Positions 10,155 to 20,160 of a DNA stretch of 64,000 nucleotides are shown piece after piece. Made by a program: the position numbers and the translations under genes. Position 1 is the stretch's first letter. Each line of letters begins with the position of its first letter. The notes beneath the pieces are model-generated. The model searched no databases, was not told the DNA's origin, and was given only the letters and a program-made list of their open reading frames with translations. The stretch covers positions 4,327,122-4,391,121 of the forward strand of contig OX388327.1 of the NCBI GenBank assembly GCA_947579605.1, given 5' to 3'. The stretch comes from Athripsodes cinereus (lineage: Eukaryota > Arthropoda > Insecta > Trichoptera > Leptoceridae).

Positions 10155-10402
10155 CCGGTGTGGCGCGGATGTAACGCTCTTGTCTTTGAGTCACGAGGTC
10201 TCGGGTTCGATTCCCGGCCAGGGCAAAGTGAAGAATAACCTTTTTCAAATCGTCCTGGGTCTGGGTGTTACATGTATAGGTATGTGTTTAGTGCATCGTA
10301 TATAATTATGTGTGTCGTCGCGTTAGTACCCATTATACAAGATTCATATCTGAGTTTGGGACTAGCTCGGTCAGTATGAATTGTCTAGACATGTTTTGTT
10401 AT
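10155..10402 (+). repeat. SINE-1 (tRNA-derived) copy
   Basis: The head CCGGTGTGGCGCGGATGTAA is tRNA-like, with box B GGTTCGATTCC at 10204-10214 and CGGCCAGGG after it. The body CCTGGGTCTGGGTGTTACA and tail TTTGGGACTAGCTCGGTC are shared with copies at 17399, 41747, 52907 and 63831. It is not a working tRNA gene: there is no acceptor stem pairing and the body runs on for about 170 bp. Confidence 0.85.
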
Positions 10403-10477
10403 GTGAGCATTTTTTTAAATTTATTTTCTACGTAAGCCTTCTTCTCTCGGAAGTATAGTTAGATAGTTAGAGGGAAT

Positions 10478-10592
10478 ATAAGGTTGCCAAAGAAAGTACA
10501 GAAGTTCTTAAATGCGAAATATTTAAATTTGCATGTCCTACAGGTCTAGAAACTGGACCATGAGCAGCAACGAGCATCTCCTCTCTTCTCCT
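10478..10592 (-). mobile_element. LINE 3' fragment related to 224-655
   Basis: The minus strand matches the region around 320-430: CATCAGGAGAAGAGAGGAGA, GTCCAGTTTCTAGACCTGTA and AAGAACTTCTGTACTTTCTT. Short and broken. Confidence 0.6.
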
Positions 10593-10974
10593 GATGGTAC
10601 GTGTATTTACTTTTTTACATTATTTACATTTTCTATATTTTTTTACATTTTATCAATTTTTACATTTTTATTTTTTTTACATTTTTCTGTGTTTTAGCAT
10701 TTCAAGTCTTTTGTAATTTTATATTTTATCTATTTTTTATCTTTTATTATTACTACCTGTATCTTTTATATTTAATGAACTACCTCAAATTTATGATAGA
10801 AAGGGATCTTAATTAGTTTGCTCATTGTTGTTTTTTAATGTTTGTATTTATTGTTTCAACTGTTTGATTCATACGGAATAAATAAAATAAAATAAAAAAA
10901 AATGATATCGGTATGGGAACATTCTCACAAAATATGTTCCGATGTTTGTGGTACAATTAATAATACTAGCTTTT
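10593..10974. other. T-rich intronic stretch ending in an AAATA-type tail
   Basis: 10600-10860 is a TTTACATTT-rich run and 10870-10905 is AATAAATAAAATAAAATAAA, like a plus-strand LINE 3' UTR and tail. No coding frame recognised. Confidence 0.4.
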
Positions 10975-11120
10975 CAGCGATGAGGTCTGCCACCCATCCT
11001 TAATGTCTTAATTTTATATTGGCACGGAGAAGACAGCTTGCATGTTTTACATGCAGCTGGTCTGCTGGTTACTCCACTTGTGGGATATGCCGTGATGGTA
11101 TAGAAGTTGTAGTAGTAGTA
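10975..11120 (+). repeat. R3 retroposon 3' half
   Basis: AGCGATGAGGTCTGCCACCC, GCTTGCATGTTTTACATGCA, CTGGTCTGCTGG and CCACTTGTGGGATATGCCGT, ending in a TAG-repeat tail at about 11105-11120. A clean example of the R3 3' end. Confidence 0.8.
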
Positions 11121-12029
11121 TCACAATATCCCATTAAACTTAGGAGCCACATTAGACAGGAATGAAATATTTATTTAGTTTTTGTTTTTCTTTTCTTTTT
11201 TTTCTTTCTGTGTTTGTACTGTACTGGCAATAATAATAATAATGAACTCAAAGATGGGCTGGTCAAGTACAAGAAATATGTTTAATGGTTATTATGTTAT
11301 ATTTTGTAAAATTTTACTCTATGTTGCCCATTTTTTTAAATAAATAATAATAAAAAATAAATAAACTGAAAGTTGATAGATTAACTGCATGGAATAAATA
11401 TACATGTAGATAATATTTGATAATCAATTTTTTTGCACGGTTTTATAATCCTCCGACCATCTTCAGGCGCTGGTGGTATGAACTGAGTCATATTTTGAAA
11501 ATATCCGAAGATGATTTAACATTTTCAATCCACCAAAGCGGCATCCAAAGGAAGTTGGCTAAAAAACATTGTTATTGTATCTACTAGGGTTCCAACGGCC
11601 CGAATGTCCCTTTTCACACTACATATATCGTACACGATATATTATGTTGTGTGAAAATACATAAATATGTATTTTAAGTAATTATAAGTAAATGATTATT
11701 GTTGTAAATTGTATTTATTTATTTTTCTCGAAGGGAACAAACAGTCAACACAACAAGTATTACAACAATTAAAATTAAATGAAATATAAACCACAAGAGT
11801 CCCCCTATATTACCACAGTTTAAAAAATTCAAAGCAACTAAGACAAACACACAAAACCAACAACAAAAACAAAGAAATATAATAATAATATAATAATAAG
11901 AAATATAATAATAATATAGTATATTTATCAATAATAAATATATTTGAATATTTGAATATGTATATTATGACAACAACTTTAGACCGCTAAGAATGTTGTG
12001 GAAAGAGGTGTTTCAATTGTAACAAAAAC
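11121..12029. other. Intronic AT-rich sequence, nothing recognised
   Basis: Contains several AAATAAATAATAATA-type tracts (11340-11375, 11880-11940) that may be tails of decayed LINEs. No coding potential. Confidence 0.4.
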
Positions 12030-12085
12030 GGTCTGAATGGAGGAGACTGGTTTCTGCTCTATGTTCTCTGAAGGAGTAATAAAAG
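12030..12085 (+). mobile_element. LINE-B terminal scrap
   Basis: CGGTCTGAATGGAGGAGACTGGTTTCTGCTCT-type end equals the final RSEWRRLVSAL codons of LINE-B at 20190-20894. Only about 50 bp remains. Confidence 0.55.
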
Positions 12086-12497
12086 GCGACTGAGTTGAGA
12101 GCTTTTCTATTTACCCCCGTATCAGAAACGGCTTAGTGATAATTATGACGAGAAACTAAATGTATTAAATAGGTAAGCATTTCATTGTTATCTAAGGATG
12201 TATTTTGAAAGTTTTAAGTCGGTTCTCTCAGGGAGCTTAAACACGGATGTCCTGGAGGATGAAGGCTGTGTATTCTGGGAAGAGATATTCAATGGAAACT
12301 TGGAGAAAAGCTCGTAATTCAATACTTAGAGTTTTGTAACAAATGTAATAGTTTTTGCGCCACATGGAATACGCCCAGGATCAGTGACATATTATCTTAG
12401 TTGACAAAACAGATTCATTTTGAAGCAAATAAATAGGTCACAAAATTTATTAAGTATTATTAATATCACTGTAAACCAACACCGAATGGAAACTTGT

Positions 12498-13175
12498 TTT
12501 TATTTATTTATTTATTTATTCTTTACTGTACATTGATTACAAGCAAATTCACACAAAAATACATTTAAAACAAAGACAATCATACAATCAATATACAGAG
12601 GGCGAGTTTATCGCAGAGGCGCGATTTCTTCCAACTAACCCAATTTCATGAAACTTTCACATAAAGAAAATCTTAAAGAAAGGAAAGAGGAGGTAAAAAA
12701 GGAGAAGAATATGTAGGAAAAGAGACTAGGATACAGAAGCCATATTTCGTGTGATAAAATGGTCCTTGACCGCCCGCTTAAAAGCTTGAAGAGTGGGGAG
12801 CAACCTTATCCTGAAAGGCAAACTATTCCAACAGCGAGCACCATGAACAGAAAAAGAGTTTGTAAAAAAGTTTGAGCTATGAGCTGGTATCGCCAGAAGA
12901 CGCTCGCTATTGGATCGTAAGGGCAAGCCATGGCTCGAAAGATACTCAAACATTTCCTTGAGATAGTATGGTGAAGACGTAGAGTATAAACAATTATAAA
13001 CCAGTGATAAGACATGGAGATCTCGTCTTTGGCGCACGGTAAGCCATTTCAGTTTATTCCTAAATCTTGTTATGCGATCAGATCTTTTCAGATCAAAGAT
13101 GAAACGAATGCCAGTATTTTGTAATCTTTCCAGTTTAGTGAGTAATTCCAAGTTACAACCAACGTAGGCACAATC
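12498..13175 (-). mobile_element. CR1/Jockey-like LINE 3' end
   Basis: The minus-strand frame 12726-13151 (141 codons) is the C-terminal tail of a CR1 or Jockey-like ORF2. Signs are KLERLQNTGIRFIF at the start, RRDLHVLSLVYNCL (about 41-55), and HGARCWNSLPFRIR with FKRAVKDHF near the end. RT catalytic motifs are upstream and missing. The 3' UTR (12498-12725) carries the GCGAGTTTATCGC...GCGCGATTTCTTCCAACTAA block and a TTTATTTATTT stretch at 12498-12520, which is the tail on the minus strand. The same UTR block occurs alone at six other places. Confidence 0.75.
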
Positions 13176-13463
13176 GGCATGTTAATATTTTTAAAATATT
13201 TATTTTATTGTGTTGGTTATACATATTTGAATAGCAGAGCATGCATAAGGAAGAATACGATAGTATTCATGAAGCTATATTCAAGGATCGGGCGCCACTA
13301 AATTTCGGACGGCCACGTTTTAAGACATTGAACAAGCTTCCAGAAAAGAGTGCAATACCTTTTCTTCAGGCGATATCGAGTTTATAGATAGTTTTGAAAA
13401 AAGATAGAAACTCAATAGGTAAATAATGCGGTTTTCAATTTATTTATTTAAAATTAAGTATAC

Positions 13464-13981
13464 CTTTATTGCAGCGGCGTGCCTTCCATACATGCAAATA
13501 TGCAACGCATGCCCTAAAATAAATCATAAAAAATGTATTTTTAACTTTAACCGTATTTTGAAATTTCCACTACGACCACGAAATAACATATTTTGTACAC
13601 ATAGCCGTATTCAACTTTGTAAACAATTTTAATTTAATTTTTGAATATCGAGTAAAACACGAATTTATCGTTTAATTTGAGTTTTAAGATAATATGTTAT
13701 GATAAAAAAATACACTTACATTAAAATATTGATTGGTTTACTCAACTGTTTAAGATTTTATGTAGCGTTCTAATTTATCGTCACCAGAACACTTTTGATT
13801 TCTCGACTGAAAATCTAGGGTAATTAGTGAGTATATCTTGAAAAAAACGTATTTACAAAATTTGTAAGTCTATAATTATTTTCTATTATTCTCAAGGCCA
13901 TCCACTCATTAACAAGCGAAATAGTACATTTTTACAAAGCATGACCGATGTGAAAAGTCTAGTCCCGCCACTGCTTTATTG
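13464..13981. mobile_element. hAT-like MITE (502 bp) with perfect 8-bp target duplication
   Basis: The element 13472-13973 begins CAGCGGCGTGCC and ends CCCGCCACTG, hAT-style ends. It is bracketed by CTTTATTG at 13464-13471 and 13974-13981. It has no transposase. It is the empty counterpart of the larger, interrupted element at 53565-55799: both share CATACATGCAAATATGCAAC and AAGCATG...GATGTGAAAAGTCT. The ORF at 13426 runs across its left end and has no meaning. Confidence 0.85.
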
Positions 13982-14512
13982 ATATTTTAGGTTTAACACG
14001 CGAATATTTATTTGTTTTTTATTTATTTTATTTCGTCTCTTATTCCGTTGTAACGATATGAAAACTTACATTTTTGTTTTATTCTATTTTAACTTGAATT
14101 TGCCGGGTCAGCTAGCATGTCTTATAAAAGTTTGGCGCATAAAAAGCTTAAAAATTGTAGAAAGAAAATAAAATTGAAAACTTAATCCTAATCGTTTACC
14201 TGGAGAAAGAGAAAAAGAACAAATTCACTTCTTTGTGAAAGTTCGTCTAACTTTTTCAGAACACTATTACAGTTGAATGTGACGGATTACTTTTTTCAGT
14301 TAAGCTCGGAATAGTGTAGAAAATTTAGTTAAAAACATTGAATAGAGTCATTTAAAGGATATTTAAGAAAAGTCTACGTAACATTTTTCTAACAATAGGT
14401 ATTATTTCTTTGTTAATTTCTTTAGAAAGACATTATTTCAGGCTACGTTAGTTCAGATAATAAATAAATATTTCATTTAAATTTAATGTTTCAGTGTTGA
14501 CATTGTGAAACA
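13982..14512. other. Intronic AT-rich sequence, nothing recognised
   Basis: No ORF, repeat family or splice-flanked exon recognised. Confidence 0.4.
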
Positions 14513-14946
14513 ACATTTTAATAATATAAAATATAAAAAAAAATACTTTTATGTTTCACATTAATGTATACCAAAGTATACTACAATTACGCCTAGCGCT
14601 TTCACCAATATATTGGCATCATCAGGGCGGAGTATAAACTCGGGGCGGGGAGTATAAACATCATCAGGGCGGAGTATAAACGGAGTTTACGGAACATCAT
14701 CAGGGCGGAGTATAAACGGAGTTTACGGAACTCCGTTTATACTCCGCCCTGATGATGTTTATACTCCCCGCCCCGAGTTTATACTCCGCCCTGATGATGT
14801 TTATACTCCCCGCCCCGAGTTTATACTCCGCCCTGATGATGCCAATATATTGGTGAAAGCGCTAGGCGTAATTGTAGTATACTTTGGTATACATTAATGT
14901 GAAACATAAAACAGTGTTTTTTTTATATTTTATATTATTAAAATAT
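14513..14946. mobile_element. Foldback element (large palindrome)
   Basis: The two arms are inverted copies over nearly the whole 434 bp, from ATTTTAATAATATAAAATAT at each end, through ACGCCTAGCGCTTTCACC, to a five-base TACGG loop at about 14724-14728. Inside the arms a GGCGGAGTATAAAC unit with CATCATCAGG repeats several times, and unequal copy number makes the arms not quite symmetric. No ORF. The design fits foldback or MITE elements with internally repetitive arms. Confidence 0.8.
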
Positions 14947-15006
14947 TTCATTATTTAATATTAACAACATTTTCAAAGTTTGTTGTTTATTTTAATTTTG
15001 TTTTAA

Positions 15007-15183
15007 ATCGAAATAAATAAAACAAGTGTTTTATTCTACTATTGTTTTATTCTGTGAGAGAGACGTCTTTCGTCTTATAAGGACATTGTCAATCTCATTG
15101 ACAATGTCCTTATAAGACGCAAGACGTCTCTCTCACAGAATAAAACAATAGTGGAATAAAACATTTGTTTTATTTATTTCGAT
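15007..15183. mobile_element. Palindromic MITE, family 2 (type copy)
   Basis: ATCGAAATAAATAAAACAAG at the left is inverted at the right, and ATTGTCAAT-CTC-ATTGACAAT forms the centre. GAGAGAGACGTCTTTCGTCT pairs with the opposite arm with few mismatches. Partial or diverged relatives are at 9270, 19035, 22066, 24150, 27833 and 42135. Confidence 0.75.
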
Positions 15184-15358
15184 ATGGAATTCTACTACCT
15201 AAACACCGACACAGTGAATTTTGTTTTACTTTTTGTACTGTTTCCTTCTTGTGTTTATTTATTAACTTGTATAGAGTATAGAGAAATTATATGTATTGAT
15301 GTAAATTGTTGAATTTTGCTGGTATTTATTCCGTAAAACTCACTAAGTATTAATCAAA

Positions 15359-15586
15359 TCTATACTAATATTATAAAGAGGAAAGTTTGATTGTTTGCAT
15401 TGAATAGGCTCCAAAACTACAAAACCGATTTGAAAAATCCTTTCACTATTGGGAAGCTACACTATCTCTGGGTAACATAGGCTTAATTATATTTTCAAAA
15501 AAATTAGGGATCCTTACTAAAACTAAATTATTTTTTTAAATACCTATCTACTCGTACGAAGCCGGTGCGGACCACTTGTATATAAT
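15359..15586 (+). mobile_element. Helitron-like non-autonomous repeat
   Basis: Starts TCTATACTAATATTATAAAG and ends CGAAGCCGGTGCGGACCACT, a repeat type widespread in insect genomes. A TC start and a CT-R-R-like end next to T fit Helitron ends, here with a changed terminus (CACTTG for CACTAG). Class is inferred; no rolling-circle protein is present. Confidence 0.5.
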
Positions 15587-15590
15587 ATAC

Positions 15591-16047
15591 TAGCTGACCC
15601 GGCAAACGTTGTTTTGCTACATACATTATGTCATATACTAATATCGCTATTAAAAAATAGGGGTTGATGGTAGAAGAGTGAAAATTTAGGGCTGTATATA
15701 TTTTTTAATGCCTCACCATAAAAAAATAAAGAAAAAAATTAACCAAAAAATAAAGAAATAAAAATCGGGGCGGACCACTCTTAACTTTTCATCATCATCA
15801 TCATCTCCGTCTGTCCCTCAATCCTGAGGATCGTGACCATCATGCTTCGTTCTGTAGACCATCTGTCTCCATGTTGAGCGATTCTCCGCCATGTGCAAGG
15901 CCCCATAACTTTTAGGGGTATGAAAAATAGATGTTTACCGATTCTCAGACCTACCCGATAAGCACACAAAATTTCATAAAAATCGGTCAAGCCGTTTCGG
16001 AGGAGTATGATATCAAGCACCATGACACGAGAATTTTATATATTAGA
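15591..16047 (-). mobile_element. Helitron-like non-autonomous repeat, interrupted by a LINE scrap
   Basis: On the minus strand it begins TCTAATATATAAAATTCTCG and ends CCGGGTCAGCTAG followed by T, so it has TC and CTAG ends between A and T as Helitrons do. The conserved CGGCTTGACCGATTTT segment is typical of this insect repeat. The insert at 15788-15903 splits it. It follows the other Helitron-like repeat by only a few bases. Confidence 0.55.
15788..15903 (-). mobile_element. Short LINE 3' end inserted in the Helitron-like repeat
   Basis: The minus strand reads MAENRSTWRQMVYR then DGHDPQD and a stop, a usual LINE terminal segment, followed by a GATGATGAT tail. TAACTTTT lies on both sides (15780-15787 and about 15905-15912), a target duplication. 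Only about 116 bp was copied. Confidence 0.65.
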
Positions 16048-16056
16048 TTATAATAT

Positions 16057-16539
16057 ATGGAGATTCTATATTATAATCATTCTATATTCAGAATACTCCT
16101 CATCAAGACCTATGTATGGAGTATCCTGATGTACGGCTGCGAGACATGGTGCCTAGCTGAAAGAGATAAACGAAGACTAGAGGCATTTGAGATGTGGACC
16201 TATAGAAGACTATTAGGAATTTCCTGGAGAGACCACATCACAAATGAAAAAGTTCTTCAAAAAATAATAGGAGGAAGGCACCTGCTCAAGATGTTGTCAG
16301 AAAGGCGTGCAAGGTGGATCGGTCATGTAATGCGACAAGAAGGCCTCTTGCATGCCGTAATGGAGGGTATGACCGAGGGGACAAACTCTAGGGGACGCCC
16401 ACGCCGAGAGTACCTGGAGGACCTGTTGGTGGACATGCGCTGCTCATCATATGCAGAATTCAAAAGAACCGCACAAGACAGGGAGGAGTGGAGGAGAAGA
16501 ATTAAAGAGATAATTGCTGCAAACCAATCCCAGGATTGA
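16057..16539 (+). mobile_element. LINE-C: C-terminal 160 codons of a non-LTR ORF
   Basis: Stop-free frame with ILMYGCETWCL (about residue 24), AFEMWTYRRLLGISW (about 43), LLKMLSERRARWIGHVMR (about 77), SRGRPRREYLEDL (about 111) and REEWRRRIKEIIAAN (end). This is the end of an RT domain and its tail from an RTE-like LINE. Catalytic RT motifs and endonuclease are absent, so the copy is 5' truncated. The first roughly 15 residues come from flanking repeat. GAGAGAGAGA follows the stop at 16543-16555. Sister pieces are at 9375, 30630 and 45795. Confidence 0.8.
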
Positions 16540-16559
16540 AACCAGAGAGAGAGAGATTC

Positions 16560-16974
16560 TATTTTGTTGGTGACAACGTTATGAAAGTTCAACTTTAATT
16601 GTTGAAAGTACAAGTTTATATAAAACTAAAACCAATTGTGTTTTCTTTCATACATATCTAGTACTCGTAGTAAAAATATTTTACCGTGAAAAAGTAAAAT
16701 ACATACATTTTCATTATTTTGTTTTTAGCTCGCATAGTTATAAAAATATTTCCAACGGTCAGAATGTGGACGTGAATATTTGAAATGTTTGACGGTATTT
16801 TTAAGCTAACGTATTTTTTACGGTCGTAAAATTTACGTTATGTTTTGCGTAAGCACGTCGTTATGAACGAACCACCGCGTCACGTTAAAATAATGTGCAT
16901 AACTTTAAAAAAATTCACAAAATTTGTGTAGTAGTTAAGTATCAAAACCTTCGAAAATGTTTTTGACTAAATTT
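16560..16974. other. Intronic sequence, nothing recognised
   Basis: No coding or repeat signature beyond a short CTAAAACCAATTGTGTTTTC shared with about 51088. Confidence 0.35.
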
Positions 16975-17075
16975 GTTCTATCTATCTATACCAACAACGC
17001 ATTTTGCACAAAAGTGGCAACCAATGAACTTACAGCAATAATGAGCATACACGTTGTCTTCTCTGTGTCAAAAAA
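16975..17075 (-). repeat. Degenerate R3 retroposon piece
   Basis: TCTATCTATACCAACAACGC, GCACAAAAGTGGCAACCA, TACAGCAATAATGAGCATAC and CTCTGTGTCAAAAAATG follow R3 in order but are heavily diverged. Confidence 0.45.
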
Positions 17076-17165
17076 TGTTGGGTTAGGTCAGGTTATTCTA
17101 TCTATCTATACCATCATAGGATATCGTACAAAAATGATAACCAATGAACTTACTGCACACAATAA

Positions 17166-17309
17166 ATAAATTTGGGTTAGTTGAAAGAGATCGCGCCTGT
17201 GCGATAAACTCGCCCTCTGTATATTGATTTATCTAACTTGAATAGGTACCTTTTATGTAATTGTTTGTAATCAATGTACAGTAAAGAATGAATAAATAAA
17301 TAAATATAC
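17166..17309 (+). repeat. CR1-like LINE 3'-UTR insert with AAATA tail
   Basis: GGGTTAGTTGAAAGAGATCG, GCGATAAACTCGCCCTCTGT and GTAATCAATGTACAGTAAAG, then AATGAATAAATAAATAAAT. It is the inverse complement of the UTR at 12498-12725. Confidence 0.7.
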
Positions 17310-17398
17310 ATACATGTAGTCTTCCCTGTGTCAATAAATGTTAGGTTAGGTCAGGATGATAGGCATATCTCATCGGCAAACTGAAGATGTTAAATATC

Positions 17399-17618
17399 TG
17401 GTGGTGCAGAGGTAACGCTCTTGCCTTCGAGTCACTAGGTCCACTAGGGTTCGAATCCCGGCCAGGGCAAAATGAAAAATGATCTTTTTCAAATTGTCCT
17501 AGATCTGGGTGTATCATGTCTTTTATATGTTAAGTGCATTGTATATAAAAAAAATACAAGATTAATATTGAAGTTTGGGACTAGCTCGATCTGTGTAAAT
17601 TGTCTATGCATGTTATGT
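17399..17618 (+). repeat. SINE-1 copy inside R3
   Basis: TGGTGGTGCAGAGGTAACGC head, box B GGTTCGAATCC at 17448-17458, then the CCTAGATCTGGGTGTATCAT body and TTTGGGACTAGCTCGATCTG end. It interrupts R3 just after GAAGATGTTAAA, the same place used by the SINE-1 at 52907. Confidence 0.8.
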
Positions 17619-17725
17619 CTTATTTGTGAAGTTTTAAGAACATTTTTGATTTACAGGACGCTGAAAAATTTACAGAAAACAGTGTGATACCCATTCTTTG
17701 CTGAGGACTCCTATACAGACTTTAT

Positions 17726-18079
17726 TTTCACTGATTTAAAACAACAACTCAACAATGCCACCCCTTTTCTGTGAAAGGCAAAATACAAAACAGCTTCACA
17801 ATATTATAAAAAAAATACAATATTAATATTATTATTTAATAATATTAAAAGACACCCTTTGGTAATGGAAGATTCGTTATCCACCCCCTGAAATAAATGG
17901 TCAGTGGTGTAACAATTTTGTAGAAAGCAACGCAATCATGTCACAAATTCAGTTTAAAATCTGATTTTCATAAAGATCGTATATATCGACTTCTGTCACA
18001 TTAGGTACCATAGAAATGTTGTATGTAGCTAAAGCATTATATAAAAAAAATGGACGTTAGGTTTGAAACATTACATACA
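17726..18079. other. Intronic AT-rich sequence, nothing recognised
   Basis: Includes an AATATT-rich stretch around 17810-17850. No supported feature. Confidence 0.4.
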
Positions 18080-18430
18080 TCTATACCATCTCGCCCCATC
18101 CCTCGCGGGGAAGGCAGAAAGGATCGAGCACAATTTCCTTCTATTCTTGCATACATCTTTCGCTTCTGTCACTGTCATACAATTTGTCATGCATGCTCTC
18201 CTGTTCAATGTGCTCAACACATGACCGTCCTGAAGGATTTGATTTAAATGGTCTTGCCATTTAAACCTCGGCCGTCCACGTCTTCGAGCACCATACATCT
18301 CAGCCAAATATAATATCTTCTTAATCATTCTGTCCTCATTCATTCTTTTCGCATGCCCAAACTATCGTAACTAATTTACATTCCCCCTTGTTATTACATC
18401 AACTTTCATTCCACATTCCTCTCAATGCCA
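18080..18430 (-). mobile_element. LINE-A 3' fragment
   Basis: The minus-strand frame 18071-18343 holds MNEDRMIKKI, RRGRPRFKWQDHLNQIL, GHVLSTLNRRACM and CKNRRKLCSILSAFP, matching LINE-A residues from about 155 on but of a different subfamily (FKWQDHLNQ for TTWLDHVDQ). The 3' end CCCGCGAGGGATGGGGCGAG replaces the usual CCCCACTTGGGATACGGCG. Confidence 0.75.
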
Positions 18431-18786
18431 TTGTTAATACTTTGTAAGTCGAAATCAAGGCACTTTGTTATTAGAAAAAATAAAAAATAAACTCAATGGG
18501 ATTATTTATTTAAAATTTTAGTTCCGCCACTGCTTTTCCCTAATGTCCAACTTTTTGGCTTCGACTCATTAATCATTTTCCGTACCTATTTAATAATTTT
18601 TTTCTGTTGGTTAATTTTTCTTTTTTTCATTCTAATTATTTTATCATAAATTATTGCGACACAGTAAAAAATACTAATTAACTAATGTTTAATCAGTCTA
18701 CAGTTTGGGTTTATCAAAAACTCAATCACACATTTTTTAAGAAGATTTGCAAATTTCTTATTCCAAACACCCATAGGAATACACTT
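18431..18786. other. Intronic AT-rich sequence, nothing recognised
   Basis: No coding or repeat family recognised. Confidence 0.4.
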
Positions 18787-19330
18787 TGATGTGCCTTGTG
18801 ATAAACTCGCCCTCTATATATTGGTTTTACTACTTCTACTACTATACCATCATGGCATATTCCACAAGTGGGGTAGCCAGCAGATCAGCTGCATGCAATA
18901 AACATGTAAGCTGTCCTGTCCGTGCCAACAAAAATCAAGACATTCAGGATGTGTGGCAAACTTCATCGCTGATTTCAATATGGAAAATGTTTTTGTAATT
19001 GAAAAACAAAGGTTATTTTTACTATATTGTTTTTAATTAAAAAAAAAAGTCTTTGTCAATATTGACAATGTCCTTTTAAGTCAGCCATTGACTATGTCCT
19101 TGTAAGACGAATGACGTCGCTCTCATTAAAAAACAATAAAGTGGAAAAAACATTTGTTTTTAAGTTTATGGAATTCTGCTACCTAAACGCCGACACAGTA
19201 AATAAAATGTTTTATATATCGAACACCTGCTTTTTACAGGACACCCAAAAACTTACGAAAAGGAGTGAAAGACCGATTCTTTCCCGGGAGCTACACGGAC
19301 TGTTTCATACACGTGGTGTTTCATAAATAT
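18787..19330 (-). repeat. R3 retroposon with a palindromic-MITE insert
   Basis: R3 runs 18836-18990 (TACCATCATGGCATATTCCA, GGGTAGCCAGCAGATCAGCT, ATTCAGGATGTGTGGCAAAC) and resumes at 19219-19327 (GAACACCTGCTTTTTACAGG, TTCTTTCCCGGGAGCTACAC). Between them at about 19035-19200 is a MITE family 2 arm (TGACAATGTCC, CCTTGTAAGACGAATGACGT, GGAATTCTGCTACCTAAACG). A scrap of the CR1-like UTR (GTGATAAACTCGCCCTCTAT) sits at 18787-18822. Confidence 0.65.
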
Positions 19331-20160
19331 ATTCCAGGAAAAACTAACATAAGAGAGTGAGGCATGTATTCTATAACGAGAATTCTGCTATATGTGAAAT
19401 AAAATATAAATTAACAGGTAATATTTTTTTCTTTCTCCGTCCCACGCTCTTCCAACTCTCATTCTTTCAATATAGAAAAAACAAAAGAAGCCCCGATCTC
19501 TCTCTCCCCCCCCACCCCCCACTCCCCACTGTGCCAACTGCAGAGTTTAATTTAACAGGTACTAACCAACCTACACAAAATTAAATATTATAAAACAATC
19601 ACAAATATATTATTATGGATACTGTTACGAAACGATGTATCAACCAACACAAATAAAATTTGAGATTGTTTATTTATTTTTTATTTAAGCACATTCACGG
19701 CTTTCGCCTTTTACATGTTAACAGCACAAAATAAATATAACAACAACAAGCAAATTGAAAAAAATTAAAAATAATAATCAAAATAACAAGTAAAAATAAT
19801 ATTGAGATGTCAGTTCGTAAAAGTAATATTATAATTTATATGTAACGTCAAAATATGTACAAACACACACAAATACATACAATATCAATGTCTTTAAATA
19901 ACAAGTATTTTGAATTAAAAAAATCTTTAAGATCAGGAATAAAAATAAAGAATTATATAATTCTTTATTTTTATTGAATATATATATATATATATTTATA
20001 ATATATAAATATTTTTTTTTTTTTATTTATAATATTTTTTATTTTTTTACCAAATTTACCAAAAAAAAATACCATTTTACCAAAAATAATTTATAATATA
20101 TAAATAAATAAAAAAAAATATAAATAAAAATAAATAAACAATATTATATAAAATTACAGT
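19331..20160. other. Low-complexity stretch with R7 LINE 3' end
   Basis: 19495-19530 is a CT-rich run. 19660-19730 matches R7 (TTTATTTTTTATTT then CACGGCTTTCGCCTTTTACA). 19880-20155 is AT low complexity with TATA tracts. No gene. Confidence 0.5.

Larger units (their letters stand above)
17096..17725 (-). repeat. R3 retroposon carrying two later insertions
   Basis: R3 pieces appear in order at 17096-17160, 17310-17395 (TGTGTCAATAA, TCATCGGCAAACTGAAGATG) and 17640-17725 (TTTACAGGACGCTGAAAAATT, CATTCTTTGCTGAGGACTCC). Between the first two lies a CR1-like 3' UTR (17166-17309) and between the last two a SINE-1 (17399-17618). Confidence 0.6.

Noticed and set aside
10155..10230. tRNA genes at the SINE heads (also at 17399, 41747, 52907 and 63831)
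   Set aside because: Box B is present but there is no cloverleaf with acceptor-stem pairing, and each head continues into the same roughly 170-bp SINE body.
15781..16023. 80-codon minus-strand ORF
   Set aside because: Chimera of the Helitron-like repeat and the inserted LINE scrap with its GAT tail (the run of methionines).
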